Shown piece after piece: positions 18,129 to 25,230 of a DNA stretch of 36,890 nt. The notes below the pieces were generated by a model. The model did no database searches, was not told the origin of the DNA, and saw nothing but the letters and a program-made list of their open reading frames with translations. The DNA lies in NCBI GenBank assembly GCA_017960545.1, contig JAGCYZ010000032.1, positions 1-36,890 on the forward strand. The letters run 5' to 3'. Position 1 is the first letter of the stretch, and every line of letters begins with the position of its first letter. Origin of the DNA: Bacteroidales bacterium (lineage in GTDB: Bacteria > Bacteroidota > Bacteroidia > Bacteroidales > UBA932). A program made the translations under genes and the position numbers.

Positions 18129-18938
18129 ATGTTCAAACACTCTTATACCTTAAACTTAGGCCGCATTACCACCATTTTGGTTGCGGCCTTGTTGGTTGTT
18201 TCCTGCTCTACGGCAAGGAAAGCAACCCAGACCCAGGCTCAGGCCCAGACCCAGGCGGTTGCCGTGCAGCAGGGCTCCTCTTCTTCCACTGCCTATATGT
18301 CAGAGGAAGACCTTCCCGACGCCTCTGTATTCCTTCCGTCTCCCTCCAAGCCCGGAGATCCGCTATTTGAAGGTGACCTGGCGTACTATGCCTGGGGCAA
18401 GAGCGTCCGCGGCACCGAACGCGGCACCCTGGCTCACGATGACGCCAGCAGTTCTCTCTCCTATGTGGCAAAGAGGCTTGAACCGGCCATTGGCTTTCTG
18501 ATCAGTTCAGAAACTACTCCAAACCTTTACCGGCTGCTTTCCAAGTCTTACACCACTACCAACAATGCCAACAAGAAGGCAAAGGACTACTACAACCGCA
18601 AGCGTCCTTACGTTGAGTTCGATGAGCCAACCGGTGTTCCTGAGGGTGAGAGAGGTTCCAGGAACAGCGCTTCTTATCCTTCCGGGCATGCTACCAGGGG
18701 ATGGACCATCGCCCTTGTCCTGTCCGAGCTTCTTCCTGAGTGCAGTGACCAGATTCTCAAGGTGGGTTACGAGTATGGCGAGAGCCGCGTCATTGTTGGC
18801 TATCACTATCAGAGTGACGTTGATGCCGCCCGCATCGCCTCTTCCGCCGCATTTGCCGTCCTTCATTCTAACCCAGAATTCTTACAGGATTTGCAACTCG
18901 CCAAGGATGAGCTCCGCTCTCTTGGTTATCTGAAATAG
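18129..18938 (+). CDS. Class A nonspecific acid phosphatase (PAP2 family) lipoprotein
   Basis: Periplasmic or outer-membrane-bound phosphatase of 269 residues. A signal sequence ends in the lipobox LLVVSC (about 21-26). All three parts of the acid phosphatase signature are present: KDYYNRKRP (K-x6-RP), PSGHATRGW, and SRVIVGYHYQSD (SR-x5-H-x3-D), so it should be active on phosphomonoesters. A Gln/Ala/Thr-rich linker (about 32-50) follows the lipid anchor. It begins 7 bases after ppdK and is probably cotranscribed with it, though no functional link is obvious. Confidence 0.93.
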   Translation: MFKHSYTLNLGRITTILVAALLVVSCSTARKATQTQAQAQTQAVAVQQGSSSSTAYMSEEDLPDASVFLPSPSKPGDPLFEGDLAYYAWGKSVRGTERGTLAHDDASSSLSYVAKRLEPAIGFLISSETTPNLYRLLSKSYTTTNNANKKAKDYYNRKRPYVEFDEPTGVPEGERGSRNSASYPSGHATRGWTIALVLSELLPECSDQILKVGYEYGESRVIVGYHYQSDVDAARIASSAAFAVLHSNPEFLQDLQLAKDELRSLGYLK

Positions 18939-18966
18939 CCATACTGTAGCTCTGGACGCTACGGAT

Positions 18967-19033
18967 CACAGTAAAGGGTTGAAAGTGTAATAACAAGAGG
19001 CTCCGCCCAAATCACTTTCAACCCTTTACTGTG
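18967..19033. repeat. Long hairpin H3 with conserved cap (acid phosphatase downstream)
   Basis: Arms of 21 bases (18967-18987 and 19013-19033) pair perfectly. The 25-base cap, read on the minus strand, is ATTTGGGC-GG-AGCCTCTTGTTATTA, a diverged form of the family motif. It lies between the convergent phosphatase and RAYT genes. Confidence 0.92.
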
Positions 19034-19222
19034 CCTCCTCCGCTACCGTTCTGCACTTTCCAACCCCTGGGTCTTTCACTGAATACTCTGACAGCTCCGC
19101 CGAAAGCATTTTCATTCCCACTACCGCATCCTACCCTCTCCCAACCCTTTTCTGTGTCTCCTCCGCTACCGTTCTGCACTTTCCAACCCCTGGGTCTTTC
19201 ACTGAATACTCTGACAGCTCCG
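19019..19222. repeat. 81-base direct repeat at 123-base offset
   Basis: Bases 19019-19099 recur at 19142-19222 with two differences. The first copy starts inside the right arm of hairpin H3. Between the copies, 19094-19120 has CTCCGCCGAAA then GCATTTTCATTCCC, resembling half of an H-type hairpin (cap edge plus one arm). The open frame through it on the minus strand (repeated VRVFSERPRGWKVQNGSGG) is a repeat artefact. Confidence 0.88.
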
Positions 19223-19234
19223 GGGCGCACTCGT

Positions 19235-20077
19235 TCAGTTGGTTTTTCGATGGAGGGCGAAGACTCTGTCAATTACGGATGAGGGTGTTCCGTAATTATA
19301 CTTGAGGACATCGGCGATACTCCGTTTTATTTCAGGGGGCAACGCCTCTAAGGGTGAGTCCATACCGTACACGTGCCGCGCAATAGCCTTGGCTTTTGCG
19401 GAGGCCGTGGTATCGTTAGAGAGGAACTCGGTCTCGGCTGCATTCCCGGAAGAATCTCGGGCTCTGCCAACAAAATAATTGAGGGATTTGGACGTTTTCA
19501 TTATCCTCTCTACGTGCTCGGTGGTAATAATGCTGGCTGGATCGATTTGCCCGTTAGGGAGAAGCCTGACGTTCTCCGGTATGGGCAGACGCGTGTGATA
19601 TAGTTTTCTCTTGTTCTTTAACGGCTGTTCTGCAGGAAGATCCAGAAAGGGATGGAACTCGTTACGGAAATGAGCGGAAATAGAAGACCAGGGATAATAA
19701 TAGGCATTGTTGGTCAGTCCGGCCCTCACCGGGTTCATATAGTCGTAGCCGATACAAGTCTTAACATCCTCGTAGTCCTCACATTGTCTGATCTTACACG
19801 GAACACGGGACAGGACCTTGTTCATTCCATACTTGTTCCTATACCACATAGAATACAGTTTCTTCATTCTATTAACTTGTGCTTCAATCACATCCAAAAA
19901 ACCATATACTATGATATGTATATGATTGCCCATAATTGAATAGATTACGATGTCTGTACCCTCATCCTGCGAAAATACAATGGCAAGTATCAGTATAATC
20001 TGCCTGAAATCCTCTTCGTCCTTAAAGAGATTGTTATCCAGTCCCTTGGTGCTGATATGGTAATACTGTTTCTTCAT
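19235..20077 (-). CDS. REP-associated tyrosine transposase (RAYT, Y1/HUH, IS200-like)
   Basis: Single-stranded-DNA nuclease/transposase of 280 residues. The HUH motif is HIH at 52-54 (MGNHIHIIVYG); the catalytic tyrosine is probably Tyr111 in YDYMNPVRAGL, and the RAYT-typical YPWSS follows at 128-132. The C-terminal part (about 200-280; SAKAKAIARHVYGMDSP...) has a helical, possibly DNA-binding region. RAYTs act on REP-type palindromes and are usually single-copy, non-IS-bounded genes; here the gene is flanked by hairpin H3 and direct repeats on its 3' side and a REP-like array on its 5' side, with no simple IS ends. All key residues seem intact. Confidence 0.9.
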   Translation of the reverse strand: MKKQYYHISTKGLDNNLFKDEEDFRQIILILAIVFSQDEGTDIVIYSIMGNHIHIIVYGFLDVIEAQVNRMKKLYSMWYRNKYGMNKVLSRVPCKIRQCEDYEDVKTCIGYDYMNPVRAGLTNNAYYYPWSSISAHFRNEFHPFLDLPAEQPLKNKRKLYHTRLPIPENVRLLPNGQIDPASIITTEHVERIMKTSKSLNYFVGRARDSSGNAAETEFLSNDTTASAKAKAIARHVYGMDSPLEALPPEIKRSIADVLKYNYGTPSSVIDRVFALHRKTN

Positions 20078-20098
20078 AGTTCAAGCGGTTATCGGTGC

Positions 20099-20129
20099 CC
20101 AAAATAGAGAATAGTCCCTCAATATCAAA
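20099..20129 (-). promoter_or_regulatory. Possible promoter for the RAYT gene
   Basis: On the minus strand TTTG (20129-20126), 19 bases, TATTTTGG (20106-20099), one off the TAnnTTTG consensus, 21 bases before the start codon. Confidence 0.45.
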
Positions 20130-20171
20130 ATAATAAACGTTTATCTGACGATGCCAGCGGAGGATTGTACG

Positions 20172-20486
20172 CACCGCGACCGAAAAGGGATGATTCTGGG
20201 CGCGGTGGGTTCGTGAGAGATGCACCGCGACACGGATGGGGCAAATCCTGTCGCGGTGCGTGGTGGGAGCGCACACCAGGCCCGCGGAAATGGCCCCGGA
20301 GAGCCATGGGAGACGCATCGCAATGACGCGGTGCGCGAAAAGACTACCCACCGCGACAGGAGAGGGACGATTCAGGGCGCGGTGGGTCTGCACGGGAGGC
20401 ACCGCGACAGGAAAGAGGCGATTCAGGGCGCGGTGTGCTCGTGCGGGAGGGACCGCGACACGGATGGGGCAGATCCTGTCGCGGTG
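20172..20486. repeat. REP-like array of five 36-base hairpins
   Basis: Units at 20172-20207, 20223-20258, 20349-20384, 20400-20435 and 20451-20486 are each 36 bases, open with CACCGCGAC (GACCGCGAC in the last) and close with CGCGGTG. Start-to-start steps are 51, 126, 51 and 51 bases. Units 2 and 5 fold best: 10 bp of outer stem plus GGAT/ATCC (unit 5's outermost base pair is a G/G mismatch). A lone right half (GACGCGGTG) ends at 20333. The array adjoins the 5' side of the RAYT gene. GC content is well above that of the neighbouring genes. Reading frames across it are not credible genes. Confidence 0.9.
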
Positions 20487-20535
20487 CGTGGTGGGAGCGC
20501 ACACCAGGCCCGCGGAAATGGCCCCGGAGAGCCAT
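20224..20535. repeat. 84-base direct repeat extending REP units 2 and 5
   Basis: Bases 20224-20307 and 20452-20535 are identical but for one base. Each holds a REP hairpin plus about 48 bases of shared flank (CGTGGTGGGAGCGCACACC... GGAGAGCCAT), showing recent duplication or conversion within the array. Confidence 0.9.
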
Positions 20536-20554
20536 AGGAGGGGCGCTGGAGGCT

Positions 20555-20669
20555 CGGAGGGATAGGTATGCAAAACCCGTGGCCGCCCATGGCCTCGTGA
20601 ATGGGTGTCCTGAGCGTAGCGAGGGACGGGATGGAGCGAAGCGGAAGGTTTTGCATACCTATCCCTCCG
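20555..20669. repeat. Hairpin with 23-bp perfect arms and 69-base cap
   Basis: Arms 20555-20577 and 20647-20669 are exact inverse complements. The cap (20578-20646) is different from that of H1-H4: it holds GTCCTGAGCGTAGCGAGGGAC, a relative of the dispersed repeat core, and small palindromes (GGCCGCCCATGGCC). It lies between the REP array and the OmpA-family gene terminator. Confidence 0.9.
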
Positions 20670-20720
20670 GGCGGGAAGCGGAAGATAACACGGAAGGCAG
20701 GGGGAAAGACGGAGGTACAA

Positions 20721-20756
20721 ATAAATAAGGTGACCCGAGGGGGTCACCTTATTTAT
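20721..20756. terminator. Terminator hairpin after the OmpA-family gene
   Basis: A 16-bp perfect inverted repeat (ATAAATAAGGTGACCC, 20721-20736, with 20741-20756) has a 4-base loop. It is A/T-rich at its foot on both sides and lies 20 bases past the stop of the minus-strand OmpA gene. Confidence 0.8.
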
Positions 20757-20776
20757 GGTGTTGTCTGTTAGTCAGA

Positions 20777-21928
20777 TTACTTTGTTACGAGAACAGATAC
20801 ACGGTTTTCAGGAGCGGTCTCGAACGGGTTAACGGTATCTCCGAAGTACTCGGTGGTGATACGGTTAGCGGCGATTCCGGCAGCCTTGAGAGCCTCAGCA
20901 ACAACCTCGGCACGACGCTGTGAAAGGGTCATGTTCCAACGAGGGTTACCGGTCTGCTTGTCAGCGTAAGCGCTGATGGTAACAACAGCCTCAGGATACT
21001 GCTTCATGATGTTGACAACGCGGTCAATCTTCTCCTGCTCTGAAGGACGGATCTTCCACTGGTCGATAACGAAGAGTACGTTCTCAGTGATAGCGCGGGC
21101 GCGGGCGCGAGCTGCAGCCTCCTGAGCTGCCCTCTCTGCTGCTGCCCTTTCAGCTGCAAGGCGAGCGGCCTCAGCGTCAGCGGCGGCCTTCTCAGCTGCT
21201 GCCCTCTCTGCTGCGAGACGAGCGGCCTCAGCTGCAGCCCTTTCGGCTGCGAGGCGAGCGGCCTCAGCCTCTGCTGCAGCAAGAGCTGCGGCTTTCTTCT
21301 TGGCTGCGCCGAAGTTGAACTTAAGACCTGCGAGAGCGTTGATCTGATAGTCAAAAATATCACCAACCTTTGAGTTGAAATGATCTGAGTAGCCATTTGC
21401 TACAGCCTCGAGCTCAAGGGCAACGGCGTCTGACAGTCTGAAGTCGATACCGGCACCTGCGCGGCCAAGGAGAGAAACGGTTCCCTTGTCCCAAAGGTAG
21501 TTGTCCTTATAGAAATGATCCTTAACGGCAAGAGCCTCGTCATTGTTGAAACGATAGTTTGCACCGGCTCCAATCAAAACATAAGGATTGATAACACGCT
21601 CCTTGTAACCAGCGAAGAGGCTTGCAATGTCAAAGGTAGCATCCAAAGCAGCCTGTGCATAGTTGAATTTATAGAGGTCCCCATAAAGAGGAAGCGCTCC
21701 CTTGGCCTGCCAGCCTGCAATGTCTCCGCGAAGGCCGAACACAGGAGTAAACTGATAGCCTACATTGAGAGCAGCGGCGGGAGAAAGCAGGTTCTGCCAG
21801 TTAGTCTCACCGATTGTCTCGCCAACGCCTCCCTTGATACCGATGTACCAGTCAGGGAAGAACTGCTGAGCGTTTACGCTGAAGGTAAGCGCAAGAAAAG
21901 AAGAAAGAACTAATAATGCTTTTTTCAT
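20777..21928 (-). CDS. OmpA-family outer membrane protein with Ala-rich stalk
   Basis: Outer-membrane protein of 383 residues. Signal peptide about 1-20 (cleavage after SVNA), an N-terminal beta-barrel of the OmpA/OprF type (about 22-208), a helical Ala/Glu/Arg stalk with repeated ARLAAERAAAE (about 210-280), and a C-terminal OmpA domain (about 284-383) with TISAYADKQTGNP, LSQRRAEVV and the closing NRVSV, which binds peptidoglycan. The stalk may span the periplasm or form a coiled coil. It has its own full-spacing promoter and a terminator, so it is monocistronic. Confidence 0.93.
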   Translation of the reverse strand: MKKALLVLSSFLALTFSVNAQQFFPDWYIGIKGGVGETIGETNWQNLLSPAAALNVGYQFTPVFGLRGDIAGWQAKGALPLYGDLYKFNYAQAALDATFDIASLFAGYKERVINPYVLIGAGANYRFNNDEALAVKDHFYKDNYLWDKGTVSLLGRAGAGIDFRLSDAVALELEAVANGYSDHFNSKVGDIFDYQINALAGLKFNFGAAKKKAAALAAAEAEAARLAAERAAAEAARLAAERAAAEKAAADAEAARLAAERAAAERAAQEAAARARARAITENVLFVIDQWKIRPSEQEKIDRVVNIMKQYPEAVVTISAYADKQTGNPRWNMTLSQRRAEVVAEALKAAGIAANRITTEYFGDTVNPFETAPENRVSVLVTK

Positions 21929-21965
21929 ATTAATATTTGTTATTACAGAATAATCCTATATACTG

Positions 21966-21996
21966 CAATATTACGCATTTTTTTTCTATTGTCAAA
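21966..21996 (-). promoter_or_regulatory. Promoter for the OmpA-family gene
   Basis: On the minus strand TTTG (21996-21993), 19 bases, TAATATTG (21973-21966), one base off consensus. It lies 37 bases before the ATG at 21928. Confidence 0.65.
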
Positions 21997-22007
21997 ATAT
22001 TACATAA

Positions 22008-22040
22008 AAAAGAGACACCCCGGATTGGGGTGTCTCTTTT
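22008..22040. terminator. Terminator after the large lipoprotein gene
   Basis: A 14-bp perfect stem (22008-22021 with 22027-22040: AAAAGAGACACCCC and its complement) has loop GGATT, with the A/T foot forming a T-run on the minus strand. It lies 27 bases past the stop of the 991-residue gene. Confidence 0.9.
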
Positions 22041-22067
22041 GGAATATTTGATTAAAGATCAATCTGA

Positions 22068-25043
22068 TTACGGTTCAGGAGTAACAACTGATCCTTTCTC
22101 AACGAACTTAACGGTAACGTAGGTCTTATTCATTTCAAGACCGCGGTCAAGCATATGGAACAGGGTTACAGGAACCTTGATAATGATAGGTTCAACGATT
22201 ACACCCTGGTTGAGTCTCAGGTTGAGAACGCCAGCAGGGCCCCAAGTAAGGTCGAGTTCCTCGATGTAATCAGCACCGCCGATAAGCTCGAAGTCCTTGA
22301 TATTGCCATACTGCAGCATCTGGTCGTAGTTAACAACTACCTCGTCAGCATCAGCATCGTATCCAATAGCACGGAGACCATTCTCGTCGTTCAGGTCAAT
22401 GCCGTTGAGATCCTTGATTGTGAGTGCAGCTGCAATGTTTGCAGAAGCAAGCTGATCTTTCTCGTGCTCTACGATGAGCATGTCACCACCATCAAAGACA
22501 GGGATAGGATTTGCTGTCCAGAGTTCTACAGTTGCAGAGTCAATGCGGGCTGAACCGTCAGCAACAGGGTAGAGGATAGCAGCAACTTTGAAGCGGAGAC
22601 TGTCATAAGTATCCCACTTGAAGTTCTGGTGGCTCTGATTATCGCCTGCATCCTTAACAAGGTTTGCGGTAGTAGGATCTTCTACGAGCCTTTCAAGATC
22701 TGTAGGCTTGTATGGAGCCCATACTGTGTTGCCGGAAACCATCTTGTCAATGGTCTTAAGCTCAACCTTGAGTTCCTCAGAATCCTCAGCGTAGTCAACT
22801 ACCTTGAGGTAATCTGTGAACGGCATATCCTTGATGAAGTAGTGATACCTGTTGGCAGCGCCAGCGGTGGTGTCAACATCACCCTTAACCTCTACGCTGT
22901 AGTTCTTGGTAGCTGCATCTTCAACAGTTACATAAGCAGCCTTAGGAGCAAGGTGTGCAGGGTTGTTCTTAGCGTTGATAGTAACGACGAAGGTGTAGTT
23001 GATATTTGCGAAGACAGTCTTGACAGTGATCTTCCACTCACCAACCTTGTTCAGGAGAACGTCGAAGTTGGTTGTCTCCTTGCCGTTAGCGTAACCGAAG
23101 CCGGCACCGGAGATGAGGGATGCGTCAGCAGCCTTACCGTCGATGGTAACCTCTACGCTCTTCTGCTGACCCATTGAGATAGCGTCAGCTGCAACCTCGT
23201 CGAGAGTATAAGGATCGTAAGCATCCTTGTGGAAGTTGTAAGCGGCGGTGATAGCGTCAACAACGATGTTGGTAGGACCGTCGAAGCGAACCATTGTGTC
23301 GATAGGACCAAGTTCGATGACTGCGTCTGCAGGACGTGCCTTTACGATATACTCGAACTCACCTACGTACTCGGTAGCGTTGGTCTGGTCGAACTTCTGG
23401 ATTGAATATACATATGTAGAGTCAACCTTTCCGTACTCGGCCTTAGAAAGGAGTTCAGCGTCGATAGCCTTAGCGTCGTTGGTGTGCTTTTTAACATCGC
23501 CTACACCCTGGGTGTAATCTGTATCGGTTTCCTTGTTCCAGGTAGGAGTCTTGTCAGCACCTACGAGCTTGTCACGGTCACCGTCAACCCAAATCTTGGC
23601 GATGAGGGTATCCTCGATGTCATCATAGAACTTGTAGTCCCAAGGAATTATAACATCTCTCTCAGGAGTGAGAATATATTTAACTGTGTCAGGAACAGCG
23701 TGATATACGCCATAAGCCCAACCGGACTCAGGTCCACCTACGTGGCCGTTCTTTACAGCTACTCCAAGATATCCGTAAGGCTCATTGTCAACGATAAGGT
23801 CAACAACGGTCTTAGGACGTGTAGGATGCATTGTGGACTCGAAAGCAGCAGGCTCATATGAATAATAAGCGGCATCAGCGTCGAGGTCATATACCGTATC
23901 ACCAGGGATAGGGGAAACGAGCTTGATATCAGATACTCCGAAGAGAGCCTTAGCCTCAGCAGGGGTCATATAAGCTCCGGCTACGTCTGCAACGATTGAC
24001 CAGCGGCCAGGAGTGAATACCTTAACAGAATCTGAAATAGAAGAAGGAGAAACCCTTACCTCGTGATCGTCTGTATAACCACCAGGAGGAACAATGTCAC
24101 CTTCCTCAGCGTCATATACCTGGAACAGGAGATCCTGTGCAGGGCCGCCGATTACATTGGCATAGTCAGAAGTAACGGACTCCTTGAGAGTGGCGTCGCC
24201 CTCACCAACGGTCTGCTCAACTTCCAGAGCCACTGCAAAGGCAGGAATAGGAAGAAGGTTGCCGGGGGTGAGATTCAAACCCTTAACGATAGCGAATACA
24301 TCTACATAACCGGGAGCGTCATCCCTGTAAACGAGTTCCTTGATTGTCAGCTCTGTGGGTGCTGCTGCGGCTGCCTTTGTGGCAACGGCTACCATCTTGG
24401 CGGTCTCGTCAGTAACGCGTGAAACTGCCTCGGGAGGAGTTACCATGAAGGAAAGAACCAGCAGGGTGTCAGACAGTGTCTGGCCATCGGTAAGCCTATA
24501 AGCTGTAGCTGTCTCAATTCCGAAGGTTGAGCCAGGTACGTAAGCAATGCTCTGGATGAACTTTGCATACTCACCGAAGAGGTCACCGATAGCTGCGGAA
24601 GCTGTTCCGAGGGAAGCGATAGCCTCCTCGAGCTCAGCAATGCGGCCTTCCTCGCCGTCAAGAGCGTCAAGACGAGCCTTGAGGTCATCGATAGCGTTGT
24701 TGACATTAAGGAGTTCCTCCTGTACGGCAGATTTGTCAGCCTTCTTGTCAAGAGCAGTGTTAATGTTGCCGATAGCGGTGTTTACCTGAGTGGTAAGATT
24801 GTCGATCTGCGTCTTAAGCGCATCGTCTCCAATGGTAACCTTTGGCTTGAGGGCGTTCAGGTCATTAACAAGTCCCTGGAGAGTTGTCTTAACCCAAGGC
24901 AATCCATCAGTGTTGTTGTTGATGGCATCGATCTGCTCCTGGAGTGAACTAATGTCCGGAGAATAGTCTTTTGTACAGCTAGTGTACAACAGTGCAGAGC
25001 CCGCAAGGACAAGCACTAACGCCATTCTAAGAATTTTTTTCAT
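22068..25043 (-). CDS. Large surface lipoprotein, DUF4988-like N-terminus
   Basis: Protein of 991 residues. A signal peptide ends in the lipobox ALLYTSC (about 17-23). The next 130 residues are a heptad-rich coiled coil (LQEQIDAINN, LKTQIDNLTTQVNTAIGNINTALDKKADKSAVQEELL, DLKARLDAL), like the N-terminal DUF4988 segment of Bacteroidales lipoproteins. The rest is acidic, Asp/Thr/Val-rich, and probably beta-sandwich repeats; there are few aromatic clusters or catalytic motifs I recognise. It is likely exposed at the cell surface. It stands alone with a strong terminator; function is unknown. Codon use is like that of highly expressed neighbours. Confidence 0.8.
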   Translation of the reverse strand: MKKILRMALVLVLAGSALLYTSCTKDYSPDISSLQEQIDAINNNTDGLPWVKTTLQGLVNDLNALKPKVTIGDDALKTQIDNLTTQVNTAIGNINTALDKKADKSAVQEELLNVNNAIDDLKARLDALDGEEGRIAELEEAIASLGTASAAIGDLFGEYAKFIQSIAYVPGSTFGIETATAYRLTDGQTLSDTLLVLSFMVTPPEAVSRVTDETAKMVAVATKAAAAAPTELTIKELVYRDDAPGYVDVFAIVKGLNLTPGNLLPIPAFAVALEVEQTVGEGDATLKESVTSDYANVIGGPAQDLLFQVYDAEEGDIVPPGGYTDDHEVRVSPSSISDSVKVFTPGRWSIVADVAGAYMTPAEAKALFGVSDIKLVSPIPGDTVYDLDADAAYYSYEPAAFESTMHPTRPKTVVDLIVDNEPYGYLGVAVKNGHVGGPESGWAYGVYHAVPDTVKYILTPERDVIIPWDYKFYDDIEDTLIAKIWVDGDRDKLVGADKTPTWNKETDTDYTQGVGDVKKHTNDAKAIDAELLSKAEYGKVDSTYVYSIQKFDQTNATEYVGEFEYIVKARPADAVIELGPIDTMVRFDGPTNIVVDAITAAYNFHKDAYDPYTLDEVAADAISMGQQKSVEVTIDGKAADASLISGAGFGYANGKETTNFDVLLNKVGEWKITVKTVFANINYTFVVTINAKNNPAHLAPKAAYVTVEDAATKNYSVEVKGDVDTTAGAANRYHYFIKDMPFTDYLKVVDYAEDSEELKVELKTIDKMVSGNTVWAPYKPTDLERLVEDPTTANLVKDAGDNQSHQNFKWDTYDSLRFKVAAILYPVADGSARIDSATVELWTANPIPVFDGGDMLIVEHEKDQLASANIAAALTIKDLNGIDLNDENGLRAIGYDADADEVVVNYDQMLQYGNIKDFELIGGADYIEELDLTWGPAGVLNLRLNQGVIVEPIIIKVPVTLFHMLDRGLEMNKTYVTVKFVEKGSVVTPEP

Positions 25044-25230
25044 AAATGGAATAGATTTAAAAAGTTAAACTATAATAATTGTATTTGTTTCACTTTGTAA
25101 CAATAATCGCATTTTTGCTATGCTGAAAAGTATCCAATACCGCACTTGGTACCGACACAATACAACATACAACGCACAAAGATATGCAGAATATTTCTTT
25201 TATGCAATAAAATTTAACGATTTTCGTGCA
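25044..25230. other. A/T-rich gap without gene
   Basis: Space between the start of the large lipoprotein gene and the end of batD/E. It must hold the lipoprotein promoter, but no TAnnTTTG with proper spacing is evident on the minus strand. No hairpin terminator for the bat operon was found. Confidence 0.6.

Noticed and set aside
19018-19272. Minus-strand frame with a repeated VRVFSERPRGWKVQNGSGG
   Set aside because: The repetition comes from the 81-base DNA repeat; no homologous fold and it overlaps the RAYT 3' end.
20172-20486. CRISPR array
   Set aside because: The constant part is a 36-base palindrome with changing interior and 15-base gaps; there are no 25-40-base unique spacers and no cas genes.
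20034-20747. Long Pro/Arg/His-rich frames across the REP array (up to 237 codons)
   Set aside because: Caused by high GC and a 51-base period, a multiple of three that keeps frames open. Composition is unlike any neighbour protein.
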